From NCBI GenBank assembly GCA_027972325.1, contig JAPMOS010000147.1, positions 22,500-86,499 of the forward strand: DNA of 64,000 bases. Direction: 5' to 3'. The position numbers were made by a program, and so were the translations under genes. This stretch comes from Paratrimastix pyriformis. Taxonomy: Eukaryota; Preaxostyla; Paratrimastigidae. Positions 59,407 to 64,000 of this stretch are shown piece by piece (the stretch's first letter is position 1; every line of letters begins with the position of its first letter). Under the pieces are notes generated by a model, which was not told where the DNA came from, made no database searches, and saw only the letters and a list, made by a program, of their open reading frames with translations.

Positions 59407-62336
59407 CTTGTCGTACATTGTTTATCTTCCATGTAGCCTTCAGTGTTGAGTCATCAGCGAGATAGAATGCCATTTTACCATTATCAATTGAAGAAGGTTG
59501 AGTAGTTTCGAACGTAACAGAAATCATCTGTCTGATTTCCGCTACAGCAGTTTTAAGTGTTTCTATTTGAGCTTTTAATGACATGTTTTCATCAGTGAGT
59601 GAATCACAATGTGCCTTTAGTTTTTCATCTCATTGAGCATCATGAAAGGCAAACGATCTTGTCGAATACCTTCAACAGCGCCATCCTTGTAATATACTAA
59701 ATCAGGACATACATCAACATTCTTCAGCTATTAGACCATAGCATTTGACCTTTTCTCATCAGCCTTGTAATTGAAATTGACGGGACGTAACTTATATAAA
59801 TATGACGTATCAGCCATATCCATTACGTTTTCCTTGTATCGAATTGAGGATGTAGGAACATGTATTTTTCCAGTAGTATCGATGTACATTTGCAGAGAAT
59901 CACCAGTTGATTGAGCAGTAGCTAATATGACAGGTGAAGTCACACGAGTCTTACCAAAGTTAATCACATTAGCCCCTCCAACATTAAAAACAACTCCAAA
60001 GTTAGCGTTATTTGCATTAAAGTATGAACTTGTAGTATCACCAGAAATGTTAATAAGATTATTATTCGATGAGATATTAGTGGAAGAGCCACTATTAGCA
60101 GCGAGAGACTGAGCAGAAGTGGAAGTTACAGTAGTTGCGTGATATTACCATTTGCATCACTATATAGATATCCGGAGGTGTTGTTAGGTAGTTTTAAGCC
60201 ACCATTCAGTGTTGCCATGCCACGTAGCCAAAGATTACCACTGTTTGCATTGCATGAGAGGTTCATGACATTGTCACTATTTTCGAATATCATACCGCAG
60301 TTAGCATTGTTATATGCACGAAGTCGAAGTGCTTGACCAGAGAAATCATTTCCAACGCATGCAGTTGAATTGTCAAATGAAGTGGTTGCAGACATGTAAG
60401 CGCCCCAGGCGTTATCAACAGTTCCATTGAAACCAATTCTAAGCCCGAGATTTGCGGAAGAAGCAGGTGAACTGATTTTAGGGCTTGCCAAATTTCCACC
60501 AGCCGTCAGCAGTCCACGAGTCCAGAAAGTACCAGTGTTAGCATTTGCAGAGAAGTTGCATACATTGTTTGAGTTTTCGAAGATTATTCCAGTTGAAGAA
60601 CTGTCATAGACACGGAATCGAATTGCATTGTTCATATCAAAGCCGGCGCATGCAGAACCAGTACCAGAGAAGTCAGCATTTGCACCAGAGCTTGCTTGAT
60701 AAATGCCCCAGTTTGTGTTACCATAAGGATACATTGATATTTTGAGAGAGCCAGTGTTTGAGCCAATAAATGGACATTCAAATGGAAATGCAGTCTTAAC
60801 TTTAGTGAATATATAAAAGCATGTCAGTTGCGCCAATAGTGAATGTATGATTTGGAGAAGTGTCATTAGCATTGTAATCACTATTGTATTTTATGTTGCC
60901 TTTTGACTTAATAGTGAAGGTAGTGTTATCAGCATTTTCGAATGTGGTGTCAGTGGAATTTACCGAAGTTACCTATTTTGAGAAGTATTAAGAGGAATTA
61001 TGTTGTCAACAGCTATTGGATTGTTTATGATTAAGTTGCCACCAGTAGTTGTTATTGAATTAGCCGTTACAGCGAGTGGAAAAGCACCAGTTACAACATA
61101 TCCAGATGAGTCAGTTCCGAGGATTGGAGCATCTGTTATTGTAGTCTTTAGAGTTCCAGTGCATAGAACAGCACCAGAAGTGATAGAATTGCATGAGATG
61201 GCAGGAACACTCAATGTTGCACCAGTAGGAGCCACTTTATCAGCTACCACAGTAGCACAGTATATTGCTATTAGCATCACGTTGCACAATTGTTGAAGGC
61301 GCATTAGGAATAGATAAAGAGGCTATTTTGCATCAGTCACAGCTCCATCAACGATATCAGTCGATATGATTTTAGATACAGCCAATTCACCAGTTGCAGT
61401 GGAATGAACTATATTAGCAGAAGCCATTGTAGGAATGATAATTTTTCCAGCATCATTCACTTGGAACAAATGTAGAGGCGCCATTGTTTGTAGTTACAGT
61501 GAAGTTTTTGCCCGTTTCATTATTGTCATTATCAATATCAATGTTTACATTACCATTTGATTGAATGTCTAAGTTCCAGAAGTCACTGATTTGACAGAGT
61601 TTGCTAATACAGTGTTTGCAGAGGATTGTTTACTTTAGTGTCACCACTTGCATTTCTAAGAACAATAGTGGAGGCAGAACTTGCATCAGTAGCAGTTGTA
61701 GCAGAGTTAGCTATTTTCCAGCGGTGCTAATAGTGTTAAGTTTAGAATCATTAATTGTGCCATCAGTAATATCAGAATTTATCAAAGTTGATGATGACAT
61801 ATTTCCAGAGGCGTCACAATGAACCAATCCAGCGGTGGTAAAAGAGGTGATTTGTGCATTAGTTGCGGTGATTTTTCCAGAAGCCAGAAGAACATTATTA
61901 ACTGAAGTGCCATTACCGGCAGACATTTCTGTGATGGTATTGTATTTAGCAGTGGTTGATTCATTTGCAGCTGAATTCTTCCAGCATTGTGTGAAGCGTC
62001 ATAAAGTAGTGTTTGTTTATCGACAAGTCCAGTTGACACATCCACATTAGACAGTTGTCCAATTGACATGTCAGGAATAGGAGCAGAAGGCAAAATGACA
62101 TCACTATTGAATTTGACAAGTCCATTAAAATAGTTTCACCATTGACTGTATGAGTGCCATTGATTGTAAGATTGTTTCCTAACACTGTTTCTCCATCAAT
62201 AGTTACATCTTTCTTTAATACAGCATCATCTAAGTTCAAGAGGATTTTCGTTCTGAGTTTCGACGGCTACTCTATCGTAACAAAAGTGTTAGAGAGAGAT
62301 TCTGTCAGTAAAGATGACTTTCTTTTGTGGTTCCAT
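59393..62336 (-). pseudogene. Fibre-like virion protein with C-terminal S74 (endosialidase-type) chaperone domain, many frameshifts
   Basis: About 980 codons from ATG at 62,336 (MEPQKKVIFTDRISL) to the TAA at 59,393. Blocks in changing frames: KDVTIDGETVLGNNLTINGT; repetitive beta-rich stretches (NSDITDGTINDSKLN, STDIVDGAVTDAK, TITDAPILGTDSSGYVVTG); two copies of a roughly 95-residue unit (GIIFENSNNVCNFSANANTG and GMIFENSDNVMNLSCNANSG). The C-terminus has SSIRYKENVMDM, YLYKLRPVNFNYKADE and a helix (LKAQIETLKTAVAEIRQMIS). The RYKENV and P-V-x-F-x-Y motifs mark the intramolecular chaperone that trimerises and cleaves itself from phage and viral fibres. More than ten single-base shifts, many at homopolymers, interrupt it, yet coding sense continues each time. 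Confidence 0.8.
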
Positions 62337-62405
62337 CTATACCGCAATAGAAAAATACAAAAACATGAAAAAGATTAAGGTGTTGATTGATGATAAGTTT
62401 ATAGC

Positions 62406-62816
62406 TTAGAGGATGTAAGGACGAATCATGTCACCGCCAATTACAGAGCAAATTACACAACGATTGAGCAGACTCACATCAAGTTTTTGAACCGAATGCA
62501 AAACGAAGAGCCAGATACACAGCCATTGACATGCCACCATCAACGAGAGCATTCTTTAGCATGGTTGAGTCGAATGATAATCCAGCCATCAGGTCTCTTC
62601 CATCGAGGAGATTTTGTAGAATAGGAGCCACAATTGTAAGTCCACCAGCTCCAGCCAGCCCGACATTTAGATAGTCAGCATAATCACTCCGGTGACAGAG
62701 TTTTTAGTGATAAGCCAATACAATGAGACACCACTGATTGATTTGATGGTGATGTCTCTTTTAGGTCGATTGCAGATTTAGTGTGTCGAAGCCATGAATG
62801 ATTCAATACTATTCAT
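62406..62816 (-). pseudogene. Small hydrophobic protein, frameshifted, unknown
   Basis: About 137 codons from ATG at 62,816 (MNSIESFMAST). Blocks: ISGVSLYWLITKNSVTG, DYADYLNVGLAGAGGLTIVA, DGRDLMAGLSFDSTM, MSMAVYLALRFAFGS, and a final CVICSVIGGDMIRPYIL. At least three frameshifts. Gly/Ala/Leu-rich segments could form two to three membrane helices. It lies between the fibre gene and another small membrane-anchored gene on the same strand. No family recognised. Confidence 0.45.
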
Positions 62817-62843
62817 GGATAAAAAATTAAGGACAAATAAGAA

Positions 62844-63183
62844 TTAGGAGAAGAAGACATACTTAGTTGTGATTAGAAGAAGACATCCGATTCCGATGTA
62901 GCCGAACGTGGTAATACAGTTTGCGACACGGGTGAGTTTTTGGACAGTGTCGAGGGTTTCTTTTGGCTTTAACGACAACAGACTTAGCGGCTTTCATATT
63001 AGAACTGACTTGTCCGAGTAAGTTTCCACCGAGAATCATCATCAATTGATACTTAGGTTGCATCATCTTAGACTTTAATAAGCCTTCCATATCACCATTC
63101 TTAATCATTTCATCGAGGCATTTTGAATCTCCTCTTGAGAACATTCCAATGAGTCACGATAACCATGAAGGATATTTAGGCAT
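62844..63183 (-). pseudogene. Small protein with C-terminal transmembrane segment, frameshifted
   Basis: About 113 codons from ATG at 63,183 (MPKYPSWLS). A helical, charged body (CLDEMIKNGDMEGLLKSKMM, LMMILGGNLLGQVSSNMKAA) is followed, after a shift near 62,965, by LDTVQKLTRVANCITTFGYI and a hydrophobic end (GIGCLLLITTKYVFFS). An early shift lies near 63,155. The start codon overlaps the stop of the upstream gene (TAATG), a compact arrangement. No family recognised; a virion membrane protein is one possibility. Confidence 0.45.
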
Positions 63184-63867
63184 TATCTTTCAGTTATATC
63201 AGCAGTCTTAAGCAGCATTTCAGTTATGTTTGCTACTGTGAAAGGATTCATCCATTTTGCATCAACAACTTTAAAGAGGTCAATTTGAATTGCATCAGTT
63301 CATCATCAGACATTGCGGCGAAGAATGCCACATTGTATTTTTCTTGGTCCATACCGAGTTGATTAGTCAGTACGAGCAGCTCATTGATGTCGTTTTCACG
63401 TTTGAGTGAAATCTTTGCCTTCTTAGGTTTCTTTGGAGGCTTAGGGAAATGAATTGCACGAGGTGCTCTTGGACGTGCTTTTGAGTGCTTGTTTTGCTTG
63501 TTCCTGTTGTTGTTCGAATTCTTCTACAGCCTGTTGCATGAGTTTTGTTCAGTTTCGACTTGTTCCTTTGTCTTAAACACAATTTTACCATCAGGTATTT
63601 CATTGTGTGGTTGGTCTTTACAGAAGAAGGAAGTCCATATTATCAATCAGTTCATCCGACGATTTTTCTTTAGGCTCTTCTTTGGAGCTCATCTTTTGAG
63701 TCATCATCAGACTCCTCAGTATCATTTGATTCAACTGAGGCATCATCATTGACACTTTGAGAATCTTCACTATTTTCATCATCTCCATAAGGTATAGATA
63801 TTTCACTCGATGAAGAGACAAAAGACTGTAAATCTCATCAGATTCAGATACACTTTCCTTAAGACAT
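63183..63867 (-). pseudogene. Acidic-then-basic protein, frameshifted, unknown
   Basis: About 228 codons from a probable ATG at 63,867. The N-terminus is Ser/Asp/Glu-rich (SVNDDASVESNDTEESDDDS), the middle Lys/Glu/Gln-rich (VEEFEQQQEQAKQALK), then a basic Pro stretch (RAIHFPKPPKKPKKAKIS). The C-terminal part looks folded (INELLVLTNQLGMDQEKYNV, KWMNPFTVANITEMLLKTAD). At least five frameshifts. The stop overlaps the next start as TAATG. The acidic/basic architecture suggests a protein- or DNA-binding role, but nothing specific can be assigned. Confidence 0.45.
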
Positions 63868-63926
63868 ATTGGTATGGCAGTTCACACACAAATATTTTTC
63901 TATATAGATTATAGTTACAATTCAAA
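63868..63926. promoter_or_regulatory. Divergent intergenic region with candidate AT-rich promoter motif
   Basis: 59 bp between two divergent starts. Contains ATTTTTCTATATAGATTATAG. A similar ATTTTTCTAT...TATAG lies just before the fibre start (62,337-62,360, minus), and TATCTATAGTTAGTATA lies 15-35 bp before the gene at 58,726. Candidate motif only. Confidence 0.3.
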
Positions 63927-64000
63927 ATGTCGTCTGACTCAATTCCAAGGCAAAGAATGGTGAAAGCCATTCATTTCGAATCCCATGGGATATGGACATT
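63927..64000 (+). CDS. Start of an unidentified gene, cut by the window edge
   Basis: ATG at 63,927 (MSSDSIPRQRMVKAIHFESH) reads open to the end of the window. It starts like the gene at 58,726 (MSSKQS) and is divergent from the gene at 63,183-63,867. Too short to identify. Confidence 0.4.
   Translation, partial: MSSDSIPRQRMVKAIHFESHGIWT

Noticed and set aside
59393-62336. Programmed ribosomal frameshifting in the fibre gene
   Set aside because: The shifts go in both directions, occur at many unrelated sequences and have no common slippery site, so errors or decay are simpler.
58726-63867. A bacteriophage or bacterial origin for the AT-rich island
   Set aside because: An S74 fibre alone would allow it, but no start has a Shine-Dalgarno sequence, the intact protein resembles a eukaryotic virus family, and the flank is eukaryotic. 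Not excluded if the contig is chimeric.

Overview
The window is a GC-rich nest of eukaryotic retroelements (about 1-57,827) joined abruptly to an AT-rich, densely coding, virus-like tract (57,828-64,000). Tyrosine-recombinase (YR) retroelements, a LINE with RNase H, Tc1/mariner transposons and the lack of Shine-Dalgarno sequences all indicate a eukaryotic nuclear genome. The extreme base-composition contrast and element repertoire suggest a GC-rich unicellular protist. No housekeeping gene, tRNA or rRNA was recognised, so the species cannot be named.

Four DIRS-like families can be separated. Each has inverted terminal repeats (ITRs) and an internal complementary region (ICR) that is the reverse complement of its joined ends. 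Family A has one complete copy (34,218-40,645), a cut copy (1-1,815) and two gag-only derivatives (41,289-42,982 and 54,686-56,889). Family B has a 3' part at 5,222-10,390 and a near-complete copy at 17,944-26,560 (minus). Both B copies carry the same Tc1/mariner element inside the recombinase gene. Family D has one copy (45,401-51,047). Family C has no recognisable RT or recombinase, is full of minisatellites and looks like a non-autonomous partner of B. It occurs at <1-5,221, at 15,494-about 30,033 and at 32,464-53,446 (minus, about 7.2 kb once nested insertions are removed).

A LINE family (13,438-15,493 plus; 57,827-30,034 minus, split by C and A insertions) and two short non-autonomous elements, E1 and E2, share a 3' C(UUCG)G hairpin and an (AC)n tail. 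The order of events can be read from the nesting: C sits at the same site in both LINE copies, so a LINE+C unit was duplicated in inverted orientation. A, its derivative and D then entered one C arm, B and E2 entered the other, and another A derivative entered the LINE RT at its catalytic FADD motif. Paired empty and filled sites inside the window fix several element ends to the base and show insertion without target-site duplication.

In A, B and D the genes work as gag, then RT/RNase H/methyltransferase-like polyprotein, then YR. The usual DIRS model is reverse transcription to a circle templated by the ICR and integration by the recombinase. B and D additionally carry a small Arg/Gly-rich open frame downstream of the recombinase and ICR.

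The AT-rich end holds an intact 226-residue protein that resembles a protein class of eukaryotic DNA viruses, a fibre-like gene of about 980 codons ending in an S74 (endosialidase-type) chaperone domain, three small genes and the start of another. Most are broken by single-base frameshifts, often at homopolymers, while the coding sense continues across each break. That points to sequencing indels or very recent decay.
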